A stretch of 64,000 nt of DNA from Saccopteryx bilineata (lineage: Eukaryota > Chordata > Mammalia > Chiroptera > Emballonuridae): contig NC_089495.1 in assembly GCF_036850765.1 (NCBI RefSeq), forward strand, positions 198,656,847-198,720,846, written 5' to 3'. The translations under genes were made by a program, and so were the position numbers. Shown piece by piece: positions 44,591-56,625 of this stretch. Under the pieces are notes generated by a model that was not told the origin of the DNA, made no database searches, and was given only the letters and a program-made list of their open reading frames with translations. The first letter of the stretch is position 1. The number at the start of each line of letters is the position of its first letter.

Positions 44591-44868
44591 CCCCTCCCTC
44601 CTTCCCTCCCTCCCTCCCTCCCTCCCTCCCTCCCAACTTCCCTCCCTCCCTCCCTCCCTCCTCCCTTCCTTCTTCCCTCCCTCCCTCCCTCCCTCCACCC
44701 TCCCTTCCTTCTTCCCTCCTTCCCTCCCTCCCTCCAATTTCTTTCCTTCTTTCTTTCTTTATTTTTCTTTCTCTTTCTTTCTTTCTTTCTTTCTTTCTCT
44801 CTCTCTCTCTCTTTCCCTCCCTCCCTTCTTCCCTCCCTCCTTCCCTTCCTTCCTCCCTTCCCTTTTTG
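44591..44868 (+). repeat. Polypyrimidine tract (CCCT)n/(CTTT)n
   Basis: About 278 bp of C/T with only a handful of A residues (near 44634, 44696, 44735 and 44761). Long frames here encode Pro-Ser or Lys/Glu/Arg repeats and are not genes. Confidence 0.95.
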
Positions 44869-44934
44869 ATAGGCAGCACAAATCCTCCAGGATAGCAGAA
44901 AATAGAGGACTAGAGGGTGTCAGATGTGGGTGGG

Positions 44935-45060
44935 GAGTTGGAGCACACCATCTGAGATGTTCGGTTTCCTCACCTATAAAATGAAACCAAGACTAGGATC
45001 ATTTTAAAAAGATGTCGTAAGGTTTGGAAGACCATGGTGGGCCTATTGTGACTATTGTAA
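44935..45060 (+). repeat. MIR-like fragment
   Basis: 'ttcggtttcctcacctataa', 'aatgaaaccaagactaggat' and 'gatgtcgtaaggtttgg' fit the 3' half of MIR. Confidence 0.6.
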
Positions 45061-45817
45061 AATGTGATTCACGGTCTAAAAGCATGACCTCTAGAACATT
45101 CCTTGTCGTTCCTGCTGATCTTGACAGGTATGCTCACTGCACCCCTGAAATGACGAGGCAAGATCTTACCCCGATTTGGCCGTGTTTTTGAGACGAGTGT
45201 TTAAGGTTCTGGTGAGGGTCTTCCACAGCCCTTAGGTCAACCAAAAGGAAGGAGCAGGCAAGAAAGAACCAAAAACACTCACTCATCAGATGAAGAAGAC
45301 TTCTCGCCTTCAGCGGAAGGAGCAGAGATGAGCCTCATCCCTGTTCCCATCACACTTTCCAGTTGAGAACCCCACCTTGAACCCCTACACTCTCGGACCA
45401 CCCAAAAGATATCAAGTCTCCTCAAAGTCTGAAGCCAAAATGGAGAGACTGGAAGGTCCTTTGCTACTACTCCTAAGAGGAGTTTTCTAGCTTAGCGTGG
45501 CCTGGGGCCCAGTTGATGAACCATAGGTGTCCCTCCTTCCCTCACGGGACACTAGACCCTCGTTCAGGGATATAGATTTACCAAAGACGCCTGCAGGAAT
45601 GACAATCAGCTCCCTGCAGCACTGTAGATGGGCAGGTGGCAGAGGGGCGAGCGACAGCAGGTCCCCCGAGAAGCACCCATCTGATACAAGAAGCTAGGAT
45701 CACCAGTAGGCATTTCTTATTTTTCCTGCAAGAAATAAAAGTGGCAGAAAATATCATCATCGAGAGAAGTTCTACGTCTCAACCAAAATATGAAAGGCAT
45801 GGAGGAATGCTAGAATT
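45061..45817. other. Unique sequence
   Basis: Nothing recognised. Confidence 0.4.
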
Positions 45818-45828
45818 AAAAAGGCCAG

Positions 45829-46198
45829 CCCTGGCCTGTTGGCTCAGTGGTAGAGCGTTGGCCTGGCGTGCAGAAGTCCCGGGTTTGATTCCTGGCCAGG
45901 GCACACAGGAGAAGCACCCATCTGCTTCTCCACCCCTCCCCCTCTCCTTCCTCTGTCACTCTTTTCCCCTCCTGCAGTGAGGTTCCGTTGGAGCAAAGAT
46001 GGCCCGGGCGCTGGGGATGGCTCCTTGGCCTCGGCCCCAGGCGCTAGAGAGGCTCTGGTCGCAACAGAGCGACACCCCGGAGGGGCAGAGCGTCGCCCCT
46101 GGTGGGCGTGCCGGGTGTATCCCGGTCGGGCGCATGCGGGAGTCTGTCTGTCTCTTCTCGTTTCCAGCTTCAGAAAACAAACAAACAAACAAACAAAC
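45829..46198 (+). mobile_element. GC-rich SINE (Rhin-1-like), sense
   Basis: CCCTGGCCTGTTGGCTCAGT head with A and B boxes, CT-rich segment, GC-rich body with one internal module, and a (CAAA)n tail. Flanked by AAAAAGGCCAG at 45818-45828 and 46199-46209. Confidence 0.9.
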
Positions 46199-46209
46199 AA
46201 AAAGGCCAG

Positions 46210-46459
46210 GGGTGGGGGCGGAGAAATCTCCAATGTAGGATTAAGCTGCCCTCATGCGTCCTGAGAGTGGACGTCCTTTCAGAGAGAAAGGGGAGACTGG
46301 GAGGAAACAGAGGCTCTGTGGAAGGATTGTTCTAGAATGATGAGACATCCTGGGGTCTAACCAGGCTTCCCCACTCCCTGGCCAGGCCCGCCTCACTGCA
46401 TGCAGATATGTATGTATGTATTATATATATGTGTGTCTGTCTTCACAGCTCAGACAAGA
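46210..46459. other. Unique sequence with a short TATG/TA run
   Basis: Low-complexity TATGTATGTATTATATATATGTG lies near 46409-46432. No gene. Confidence 0.5.
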
Positions 46460-46860
46460 TAAAGGGAGACAAGCGCGCCTGCCACAGGCCTTCACCTGCA
46501 TCCGCATAACATTCATAATAATGACCCCATCACTCATCAAAGAGGCTCCAGGCCGGTCTCCGCCGCTCTCTGATCCCGCAGCCAGCTCGGCTGTAACTGC
46601 AGACACCCAGCCCCCAGGATGCGTCAGCCGATGTGAAGACACTCAGAGCTTCGCGGATGTCTGTAAATGAAAGTTCAAGGGGACTTGTTTTTAACATCAG
46701 AAGCAGAAATATGAGAGTCGAGAGACAGGTCCCCTGTGCCCTGTAGAGGATCACAGTGGAGATAAGACGTAGGGAGGCGAGGGCTCTGAAGGTGGGAAAA
46801 ATCATTTGAAGGCGGCGTAACAGACACAAGATAATTACTGCTCTGACCACGACGACGGCG
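46460..46860. promoter_or_regulatory. Possible conserved regulatory block
   Basis: Unique DNA with GATA-type motifs (AGATAAG at 46760-46766, AGATAAAG near 46458) and CRE-like words (TGCGTCAG at about 46620). No repeat or credible frame. Function is inferred. Confidence 0.25.
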
Positions 46861-46914
46861 GGCACAGGCAAAGAGGCCCCACCGCTTTGGGGGGGAAATC
46901 AGACCGGAGCAGAC

Positions 46915-46937
46915 GGGGTGGGGAGCAGGGGGAGGGG
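46915..46937 (+). other. G-quadruplex motif
   Basis: Four G-runs (G4, G4, G5, G4) separated by loops T, AGCA and A. Confidence 0.8.
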
Positions 46938-47234
46938 CCTGGCTGTCCTAGAGCAGGGGCCAAGTCAGCGCTGACTTCCTGCGCGGAGACAGGCGGAGAG
47001 CGAACAGGATCCCCGAAGGTCCTGTCTTACTTAATGATGTTGTGAGCCCAGTTAAGTGTGGGTTTATATCAATTTTCCCTATCTCTCTCTTTAGAGGGTG
47101 TGTGTGTGTGTGTGCATTAAAATGATAGAAGGGACATGCAGATTTGCGGGATAGGGAACAAGAAAGAGACATCAACAGGCTATACACTGTCTGACCCAAC
47201 TAGATGACACCGCAGAGCCCTTTGTAGGAGTTAT

Positions 47235-47640
47235 TCCATCCATCTCATCCGTTCAGCATGCACTTATTGGGCTTAGACTAGGTGCCAGATTTGGGCGGAG
47301 TCTTGCAGTTAAAAATAAATAAGTAAATTGCCACCCCTGTCCTCAAGGATCCAGAGGGAAAGACAGACATGGAAACAAATAATTGAATAAAATATGGCCA
47401 GTAATATGACAGAGGGATGGGCGAGAGGACACCAGAGTAGAGAAGACAGAAGCACCTCTGTCTAGAGATTGATGAAGGCTAAAAAGAGAACCTCTCCATT
47501 GGACCAAAAAAAAAAAAAAAAAAAAGAGTTCCAGTTTCCCAGGAAGACCTAGAGGGAAGGGCATGTTAGGCAGAGGGAACAGTATTTGCAAGGCATGCTG
47601 TTCTTCAGAAGGGAAACTTTAGGAAGAGAAAGAAGTTCTG
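47235..47640 (+). repeat. Ancient L2/MIR-related repeat with A(20)
   Basis: 'cagcatgcacttattgggct', 'gtgccagatttggg', 'cctgtcctcaaggatccag' and 'gacatggaaacaaataattg' follow the mammalian '...TTATTGAGCACCTACTATGTGCC' repeat. An A(20) run interrupts it at 47506-47525. Confidence 0.55.
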
Positions 47641-48189
47641 ATGGTGATTGAAACATTAAGGTGACTGTATCTTAAATGTATTGAAATGTCTGGTCCTGCC
47701 TTTCTCATTTAAAAGATGTGGAAAAGATACACAATAAAAAAAAATGTAGACACAGAGAAGAAATTAATCTACCGGTAAAAAAAGAAAGACATGTTGATTT
47801 TTTTTTTTTTTATAGAAATTGTGTGTTATTTGTTCAAGCTGAAAATAGAGATAATTTCTGAACTGCAGTCTTGTTTGGGTTCTTTTTAAAATGTATTGCT
47901 CAAGCAATGTTCTACCAGCCAGACAGAAAACATAAAATTAAAAGAGAATGACCCAAAATACCACCACCCTAAGAACCATGTGTTTATAGCACCATGTTCC
48001 TTCAAGGGAAGGTGCAAAGCACTTTGGCATAACAGTTAAGCTAGGTGGTAAATTCTGTGTGGGGCAAGACAAGAGTTTTGCTTCTTCTTTTAAACAAATC
48101 TAAGAGCAGGACACTGCAGTCCACAGGGCTTATGTGATTTGAAAAACACATGCCAATAGGTGGAGAGTCTGGGGCTCAAAATTCTTTCA
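47641..48189. other. Unique AT-rich sequence
   Basis: Nothing recognised. Confidence 0.4.
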
Positions 48190-48332
48190 GCCTTGGCCGG
48201 GTAGCTCAGTTGGTTAGAGTGTCGTCTGGAGATACCAGGGTTGAGAGTTCAATCTCTGGTCAGGGCACATACAGAAACAGAGCTATATTTTTCTTTCTTC
48301 TCTCTATAAAATCAATAAATAAAATTTTAAAA
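48190..48332 (+). mobile_element. Short tRNA SINE, sense
   Basis: GCCTTGGCCGGGTAGCTCAG, 'ttggttagagtgtcgtc', a decayed B box 'agttcaatctctg', 'gtcagggcacatacag' and 'aaatcaataaataaaat' end. The head resembles a TAGCTCAGTTGGTTAGAGC-type tRNA. Confidence 0.85.
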
Positions 48333-48974
48333 ATGATTTCAATTCGCTTTGCTTTGTCCCAATTCAGGGCACGGCCAGGTACAGAACATAGGATTGGGAA
48401 TATAGCCTAGCCACAGAAGTTGGAAATCCGGAGGACCTCTCTCCTACACCCAAAGACCCATGGAGCCGTTGACCTGCTCAATGAAGGCTTTCTGTGTGTC
48501 TACTTGACACACTGCCACCCTGTTCTGGAAGTGACCATGAGGACTCACGTGAATGTGTCAAATATTTCCCTATGTCAACTAACAGGCTCTGTCAAAAAGC
48601 CCATACGATGTGGAGAATGGCAACAATTACGTGGACATCTTGGTCCTGCACCTGCTTCGGCAGCTCAAAGGAAACCGAGGGAAACATCTGATTCTTTTGC
48701 TGCTTGAAGGACCCCAACGACCTTCCTCTGTTTCAGCTACCGCAGGCTGCTGACCGGTCCTAAAATCTGACAACTCCTCAAGTCAGAGGTGAGAGGACAT
48801 ATTTATAGCTGAGGCCTGGGGTCAGTTTTGTGAGAAGGAATTACCTGCTCGGTATGGTCTCAGAAAGAAGTTATCTCACAGGTTGTGTGAGGACAAGCTG
48901 AGGAAACATTAGCCATCACTGTTTGGAGTCACAACAGTGTTCCGAGACAAATGTTTGTCAGGGGCTGGGATTTT
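48333..48974. other. Unique sequence
   Basis: Two overlapping plus frames (48420-48707, 48494-48691) are not recognised. Confidence 0.4.
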
Positions 48975-49095
48975 ATCCTGCATCTGTCACATACTTGGGG
49001 TGTGACATGGGGGAATGTGCTTCCCCTCCCTGAGCCACAGGTCCTCATCTCTAAAGCAGGGAGTTTGGAACTGTAAGATCCCCAATGTCAGGTCT
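48975..49095 (+). repeat. MIR-like fragment
   Basis: 'ggggtgtgacatggggg', 'ccctgagccacaggtcctca' and 'tctctaaagcaggga' fit MIR. Confidence 0.6.
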
Positions 49096-50384
49096 CGAAT
49101 GGGGTCAGGCTGCGCATTGGGAAGCCCAGGCTTGCCGGGATGAGAGAGGGCTTGTGTTGGCTAATGAGAAAGGGGCTTAGTGACAAGGACTTGAGCCAGT
49201 CGGGAAAGAAAGTCAGAGAAGGTCTGATCTGCAGGCCAAAGAGGACAGCAAGAGTCTCCTAGGAGTGGCAGTCAGGCTAGGTCAAGCTCCGGGCAGGCTG
49301 CCCAGTTTGAGGCATGGCATCAATGTGTGGGAAGAGGTCGCTAAGGCTGGACAGGTGTCAGGGCCCGAGCCAAGTGGACTCGAGGTCAAGATAGGATGTC
49401 GGAGCCCGAGTGCAAAGCAGGCCTGAATCAAAACCCGCTCCCCGCCCCCCACGACATAGCACGGCTGGGTGACCCCGGACAGACCCACTCTGGGTACAGG
49501 GAATCCAGAGTTTAGCAGAGCAAGAGTGAGTCTAGGCTCAGGTACCTGCCTTCTCAGGGCAAACGGGGCTATTTGGGCTTGAGACTCGGAGAAGCTCTCC
49601 AGATATATTTAGATACATTTAGGCAGATACATTTAGAGCCAGAATATGGCATTTTAATATAAGTAAAAGTGTAACAGCCGACACATATGATGTGCCACAT
49701 TATTTTAAATGCCTCTCATGCACGAACCCATTGACATGCTAGGTTTAGAGATTTTTCTTGTTAACCACTATGGTAACAATTTGAAAAAAGTATTTACTTA
49801 TTTTGCAAAAACACAAGGAACAGAGAGGGGCAAATGGGAACCTGTTCAGACTGAAGACTCTTGGGAAATAGGGGCCCTTTAAGTGACCCCCATTAATGTG
49901 AATTTCATTGTCAGACCTCTTTTTTTTTACAGCATGTTTTTGGGTCATCCTTGTGTCTTTCCAGTAAGAATTTTATGCTCCCAACCTGGAGATGACACCA
50001 GAAACTAGTCCTAACATCTTCACATAGTCACATAATAGTCTTGGGGTTCAGGTCTTCCAAGAACATGGTGATCATCATGCCTCAAGTGTGAGCCATTGAT
50101 AGTATCCTGGTTGACAAGGGATGAGATATGAATCTTCATGGGAAAAATGCTCAGGTGTGCAAAAATGTAACTTTATTAGTTTCATTATTACTGAAATTAG
50201 CTTAGCTCCTTTGTCCCTGTTTCCACATGGCAGAAAACTTAATCTTGCTAACCTAAGGTAATTCCCCAGTCCCATTTTAAAGTTTAGTTTATCATAAAGT
50301 AAGTACTTAACTTTGTCATGTTATCCCTGACCTTCTTTCTTTTCTTCATACAGTGGTTATTCTAACTTTCTGAACAGTTTACTT
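49096..50384. other. Unique sequence, no gene
   Basis: A TTTAGATACATTTAGGCAGATACATTTAG-like short direct repeat lies at 49608-49635. Otherwise nothing recognised. Confidence 0.4.
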
Positions 50385-51379
50385 TTATTGTTGCTGTATC
50401 CTTTTAAAAATTCACAATTATTTGATTGGTGTAAAATGATTGCTGTATAACATAAAAAGTAAAATATCCCATTTTTAGTGTATGGTTTATCAATTTCTAC
50501 ACAATAGCCTTTTGGGGTTTTGACTGAGATGGTGTTGAATCTATAGATTAATTTTGAGAGAACCATCAGAGCAATATTGAATCTCCCAATCCATGAACAT
50601 GGTATATTTCTCATTTTATTTAGGACTTCTGTAATATTCTTTGACATTATATTGTGGTTTTAGGTTTAGAGGTCTTGCACATATTTTGTTAAACTTTTCC
50701 CAAGTATTTCACACTTCGAGGTGCTATTATAAATGGTATTGTTTTTAATTTCACCTTTAAATTGTTTCTTTTAGATACATAGACATGAAACTGATATTTG
50801 AATATTGAACTTGTATCCTGTGACCTTGTTCCATTTAGTTGTCAATCTTAACAACATTTTTACAAGTTCCTCAGGATATCCTATGTGCGTGATCATGCTG
50901 TATGAAACTAAAGACAGTTTCAATTCTTTAAAATTGATATGCCTTTTATTTGACTTCCAGAATAACATTGAAGAGACGTGGTCAGAGATGACATTCTTCA
51001 CCTGTTATAGAGGGGTGAAGAATTCAGTCTTTTATGCTTTAGTTTGATATTAGCTATAGGTTTTTCATAGAGACTCATTATAACACAAAAACAATTTTAT
51101 TCTATTCCTCGTTTTCTGAGAGGTTTTATCATTAAAAAAATTGTTGAATTTTGTCACATGACTTGTGTTTTTCATCTTTGTTTTGGTTCTATAGTTAAGT
51201 GCATACAGTGCTTGATTTTTAAAGAAAAGCCAGTTGTTCAACCTTGGGATCAACTCCACTTTGTCATGATATACGACCTTTATATGGAGAGGTGGATTGT
51301 ACTTGGCTAAGAGTTAGGGATTTTTGTGCCTTTGTTCACAAGGGATATTGATCTGGAGATTGTTTTTCTGTTATATCTT
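50385..51379 (-). mobile_element. Old L1 ORF2, antisense, segment 1
   Basis: 'ggtgttgaatctatagatta', 'cccaatccatgaacatggta', 'tcaggatatcctatgtgcgt' and 'gagactcattataacac' are antisense L1 ORF2 landmarks. Frames are destroyed by indels and stops. Continues at 51753. Confidence 0.85.
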
Positions 51380-51752
51380 TCTTTTTTTTTTGTATTTTTC
51401 TGAAGTTGGAAACGGGGAGGCAGTCAGACAGTCTCCCGCATGCGCCCGACTGGGATCCACCCGGTATGCCCACCAGGAGGCGATGCTCTGCCCATCTGGG
51501 GCATTGCTCTGTTGCAACCAGAGCCATTCTAGGGCCTGAGGCAGAGGCCATAGGGCCATCCTCAGTGCCCGGGCCAACTTTGCTCCAATGGAGCCTTGGC
51601 TGTGGGAGAGGAAGAGAGAGACAGAGAGGAAGGAGAGGGGGAGGGGTGGAGAAGCAGATGGGCGCTTCTCCTGTGTGCCATGGCCGGGAATCAAACCCGG
51701 GACTCCTGCACGCCAGGCCGACGCTCTACCACTGAGCCAACTGGCCAGAGCT
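51380..51752 (-). mobile_element. GC-rich SINE, antisense, nested in L1
   Basis: Intact antisense head and body with one internal module, poly(T) at left. Flanked by TTCTGTTATATCTT (51366-51379) and TTCTGTAATATCTT (51753-51766), one mismatch. Confidence 0.9.
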
Positions 51753-53260
51753 TTCTGTAATATCTTCATCTGGTTGGAGGATAAGGGTAAAACTGGCCTC
51801 ATGAAATGATTTGGAAAATCTTCTCCCATACTCCGGTTTCAAAAGAGTTTGTGTAGGCTTATTATTTATTTCATAAATGTTTCATGGAATTCAACAGTGA
51901 AGGCTTCTTAGAGTTTTCTTTGTGAGGATGTTTATAATTTCTAATTTATTCTAAAATTTGACATGGATCTAGTCAAGTTTTTTACTTCATCTTGAGTTAG
52001 TTGTGATATTTTGTGTCTTTCAAAGAATTCATTCATTATAGCTCAGTTGTCAAGTTTATTGGCATGAATTTGTTTATTACATTCTGTTATATTATTTTTT
52101 AAGTAGCTATAGGATATGTAATAATGTTCCTCCCATATTTTGCTTATTGGAAATGTATCTTCCTTTTTTTTGCTTGATCAGTTTATTTTACTGATATTAA
52201 AAAAACAGTTTTGGTTTTGTTTGCTTTTATCTACTGCTTGTCTGATTTTTATTTTATTGACTTCCTCTTTTATCTTTATTACCTATTTCTATTTACTTTG
52301 GGTTTATATTGTTGTTCATTTTTAGATTCTTAAGTTGGAAGCTCAGATAATTCATTCTGTATTATTTTTATTCTCTAATATAAGTGTTTAATAGTCTATA
52401 ATTTCCCACTAATCCCTGCTTTTTCTGCTTTCCACAAATATTGATATTTCCTGGTCTCTTACTCATTCAGTTCAAAATATTATCTAAATTTTTTTGTGCT
52501 TTGTTCTTTAACTCATGGGTAATATATATATACATAAATGTTGGTCAATTTCCAAAATTTTAAAATTTCCCATATGTATTTTTATTCTTGGTGTGCAACT
52601 TAACTTTACTGTGTCAGAGAACATACTCTGAATGATTTTTGATCTTTTGAATTTTTTGAAACTTGTTTTGGGATACAACATATAATTTAAGTAACACCAT
52701 TTAATCTTCCAAGTGCACCTGAAAAGAATGTGTGTTCTCCTGCTGTTGGGTGGATCATTTTATAGATGTCACTTGGGTCAAGTTGGTTTATAATGTTATT
52801 CAAGTCTTTTACATCTTTACTGCCTATTCTAATAATTCCTTGCCTACCTGTTCTATTAATTACTAGTGAGTAATGTTGACACTATGAATTTGTCTCATTC
52901 ATCTTTTAGTTCGACCAATTTTTGCTTTGTGCATTGTTGAAACTCTGTTATTAGCTGCATATACTTTTAGGAAATACTATGATTTCTGAATGTACTCACC
53001 AGTTTTTCACTATGGAATGCTCCATTTTATCCTGACAGTATTGCTTATTCTGAAATCTACAACATATAATATTAATATAGATGTTCCAGCCTATTGTCAT
53101 TATATATTATGTTTGCATAGTATATAACTTTCCCTTCCTTTGCCTCTTAATGACTTTATATTTAAAGTACACTTGTACAGTTATCACATATTTAGGTATT
53201 ACTTTTTTATAACCTCTCACAATCTGTCTCCTAATTGGAATGTTAAGAATAGTAAAATTA
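51753..53260 (-). mobile_element. Old L1 ORF2, antisense, segment 2
   Basis: 'aaactggcctcatgaaatga', 'aagtcttttacatctttact', 'aagaatgtgtgttctcctgc' and 'gatattaa...atagatgttccagcc' occur in the expected antisense order. Confidence 0.9.
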
Positions 53261-54182
53261 TTCCTAAAAGTGGGATAGCTGGGTCAAAAGGCAGTTCCAT
53301 TTTTAATTTTTTGAGGACTCTCCATACTGTTTTCCACAGTGGCTACACCAGTCTGCATTCCCACCAGCAGTGCAGGAGAGTTCCCTTTTCTCCACATCCT
53401 CACCAGCACTTATTCTGTGTTGTTTTGTTGATGAGCGCCATTCTGACTGCTGTGAGGTGGTATCTCGTGGTTTTAATTTACATTTCTCTAATGATTAGTG
53501 ATGTTGAGCATTTTTTCATATGCCTATTGGCCATCTATATGTCCTCTTTGGAGAAGTGTCTATTCATTTCTTTTGCCCATTTCTTGATTGAATTGTTTGT
53601 CTTCCTGGTGTTGAGTTTTACAAGTTCTTTATAAATTTTGGTTATTACTCCAAGAACAGTATAGCACTGTTTCAAAAGGAGAAATGTACCCCCATGTTTA
53701 TGGCAGCATTGTTCACAATAGCAAAGATCTGGAATCAGCCCAAGTGTTTGTCAGTGGACGAGTGGATTAAACAGCTTTGGTACATATAATATATTCTATG
53801 GAATATTACTCAGCCATAAGAAATGATAACATCAGATCATTTACAACAACATGGATGTACCTTGATAACATTATACTGAGTAAAATAAGTAAATCAGAAA
53901 AAACTAAGAACTGTATGATTCCAAACATAGGTGGGACATAAAAATGAGACTTAGAGACATGGACAAGAGGGTGGTGTTTATTGGGGGACGGGGGAGGTAA
54001 GGGGGGGAGGGGAGGGGCACAAAAAAACCCAGATAGAAGGTGACGGAAGACAATTTGACTTTGGGTGATAGGTATGAAATATAATCAAATGTCAAAATAA
54101 CCTGGAGATGTTTTCTCTGAACATATGTACCCTGATTTATCAAGGTCACCCCACTAAAATTAATAATAATAAAAAATTTAAA
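53261..54182 (+). mobile_element. 5'-inverted (twin-primed) younger L1, nested in the older L1
   Basis: 53261-53650 is L1 ORF2 end sequence in antisense ('gatagctgggtcaaaaggca', 'ccatactgttttccacagtg'); 53651-54182 is the directly following L1 sequence in sense ('tatggcagcattgttcacaa', 'gaatattactcagccataag', 'gaagacaatttgactttggg', A-rich tail). Both parts share one 16-bp duplication, AAGAATAGTAAAATTA (53245-53260) and AAGAACAGAAAAATTA (54183-54198), 14 of 16 identical. The 3' UTR is the same L1 family as at 7298-7730. Confidence 0.9.
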
Positions 54183-54765
54183 AAGAACAGAAAAATTAAA
54201 TGTAATATTAATATAAGTTTAAGTCTACAATCTTTCTCTTTGCTTTCTATCTGCCCCATATGTTCTCTGTTTTGTCTGTGTTCCTGCTTCCTTGTGTGTT
54301 AATTATTACTTAGGTGTTCCATTATTTCCACTGTTGGCTGATTAGCAATTCCTTGCTTTTATTTTTAGTATTGCTCTAGGGAATATAATATGTCTTTAAT
54401 GTATCACAGCCCACCTCTCAATAATATCGTATCACTTTACAAATAATGTGAAAAATCTTACAACCGAACACATCCATTTTATCCCCTCTTTTTAAAAAAA
54501 AAGTTGAAAGTGAGAAAAAAGGTGTTTTATATTTACTCACGTATATACCATTTCTGATGTTTTCGCTTCCTTTTTGGTAGATCCAGGTTTTCAACTGGTA
54601 TCATTTTCCTTGTAGCCGAAGAACTTCCTTTAATATTTCTTGTAGTGTAGTTCGGCTGGTGTTAAATTATGTCAGCATTTATTTATCTGAAACATTATTT
54701 CACCTTTATTTTTGAAATATGGTTTTGTCGGTATGGAATTCTAGGTTGGTCATTTTAATCTGCAT
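54183..54765 (-). mobile_element. Old L1 ORF2, antisense, segment 3
   Basis: 'ttgctctagggaatataata', 'atcattttccttgtagccga', 'agaacttcctttaatatttc' and 'tatggaattctaggttgg' continue the same old L1 beyond the nested insertion. Confidence 0.9.
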
Positions 54766-54799
54766 TCTTCCTTGCAGAAGGGATGCTGAAGGGAGTGAC

Positions 54800-55150
54800 C
54801 AGGGAATTCATAAGTGGCAAGACTATCTGTGCTTCAGGAATGTCCCAGGGACAGGCTTGGGGATGGTCTAAAAGCAACAGAAACAGTGAGGAGGCTGTTC
54901 AAAATAATCCTGGGGATATGTGATAGGGGTTGCAAACGAGTCACAGGAGGTAGAGACGGTGATAAGAGGACTGATTTGGAATGGGCATTTTGTCATTAGA
55001 ACGTGAGGGTCAAATGCAAAAGGTGGCGGTGAAGATGACTCCTCGCACCTTGATGCTGGCCTGTGAGTGAGGGACGTCCCCATTTACTGAGATGGGGGTT
55101 AACAGGAGGAGAAACAGGTCTGGGAGGTCAGCATTGCCATTTCCATGGTG
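54800..55150 (+). repeat. Ancient mammalian repeat
   Basis: 'gaggctgttcaaaataatcc', 'gatgactcctcgcacc' and 'catttactgagatggg' match a widespread old repeat ('GCTGTTGCAATAATCCAGG...ATGACTCCAAGG'). Family not assigned. Confidence 0.6.
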
Positions 55151-55619
55151 GCTGCGATCCCCGATCTGGGTGACTACCACACATGCCATGCTTGTCACTC
55201 AAGTTCTCCACTGGTTGGAAGCCCTCTTCTATCTCGGGACCAGGTACCCTTCTAGCCTTTGGTATGCCAGCGAGATAGGCCCTTCTCTTTTTTCCAAGAT
55301 ACTGATCATGGACTCCAACCTTGAACTCTCTCTATGACATTAAGGGTCTCCCATTTAGGCTACACTGAGTTCAGCTCAGCACCGCTGTGCATGGTAGTGG
55401 CCTGTGGCCACTAGTCGAAGCACCTCTAACCGCACCAGGCTCTTGTTCTGTCTGCTTTGACTATCCCACGGGTCCAGCAGGCTGTGTAGCTGAGCTCACC
55501 CCAAGTTATGATATTATTTAGACTTTTCCTTTCAACTTGGAATATGAAACAAGAATAAATCATTCAACCTCCGTCGCCCATTTAACCCCTGTGTAAACTG
55601 TCTGAGGGATAGAATGATA
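55151..55619. other. Unique sequence
   Basis: Nothing recognised. Confidence 0.4.
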
Positions 55620-55930
55620 ATTGCCTTTTTTTTTTCAGGGACAGAGTCATTGGGGGTAGTCAATTAAAGTCTTACACCGTGCTTTGAGATCTTTCAATGA
55701 AAGGCCCGGAGTTGTTAATGTTAACAAGATACCAAAGGGCTATTTGCCAGCAATGACTCCCTTCGAGCCAGCTTGTCTGTCATTAGTAATTTGGGGGCTT
55801 GGCAGAGAGTCATGGGAATGTTTTAATGGCTTCTGTTCAACCCTAGAAATAGATCTTGAAGTTGCAAAAAGAAATGCTTGTTTTCTCTGTTCTCCTCTAT
55901 TTCTGTACACGTGGTGACCCTCAGGAGAGA
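55620..55930. promoter_or_regulatory. Possible conserved regulatory block
   Basis: Unique, repeat-free DNA with an HNF1-like word GTTAATGTTAAC (55714-55725) and TAAT cores. Regulatory role is inferred. Confidence 0.25.
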
Positions 55931-56519
55931 TCTCAGGTTCTCCGCAAGGACCAAAGAAATGGTCCCCAGCGTCCTCCGCTGCCCTGATAAGCTCTGACAG
56001 GTGTTGGTGCTAAGGACTGTTCCAGACCCTGACTCGGATGGGTTGTAGCATCTGCAGTCACTGTGGCTGGAGCTGGATTTCTGGGGCCACCAGCAGAGCT
56101 CGCTGATTAAGGGAGGTTTGGTGGGAGACACTTTCTCTAAAAAAATATTCGGGAAATGTTTACTAGTTTGAACAAGTTATTTTATTCCTAAGCCAACTCC
56201 CCGGAGCTTTTTCAGAGCTGTCTTTATGAGGCAAGGAAAAAAATGTTTTCTGTCTAGGAGGCCTGGGCTTGTTTCTAGAGACACAGGCAAAGAATATGTG
56301 TGTCCAGCCAAGCTGGTGTTTGGGGAGAGTCCAAGCTATAACTTTATTTTCAATTTGTCAATAACTGTCCTTTTAGAAACACCCTGATCTTCCTCTGCCC
56401 CTGTTTTTTTTTTTCTTTTTCTTTCATTTCTGCTCTACTCTTTGCTTCATGTTTAATCAGTTATTTTTCTCTTCTTGCCAAGACATGGTATACTCTAAAA
56501 TAACAGGAGCTATGCTGAG
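55931..56519. other. Unique sequence
   Basis: Nothing recognised. Confidence 0.4.
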
Positions 56520-56625
56520 AGGAGAAACAGCCTTGAACCTTGCTGCTGACCTCGGGCAAGTCACTTAACCTCTCTGGGTTTCATTTCACTCACTGAAAGA
56601 TAGAGCGATCGATAACACAGGGGTC
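56520..56625 (+). repeat. MIR SINE
   Basis: 'ctcgggcaagtcacttaacc' followed by 'tctctgggtttcatttcact' is the conserved MIR core. Confidence 0.85.

Noticed and set aside
44472..44895. Pro/Ser-rich and Lys/Glu/Gly-rich frames (and 56735-57028)
   Set aside because: Translations of polypyrimidine tracts.
53140..53634. 164-codon plus-strand frame
   Set aside because: It is the antisense of L1 ORF2; not a gene.
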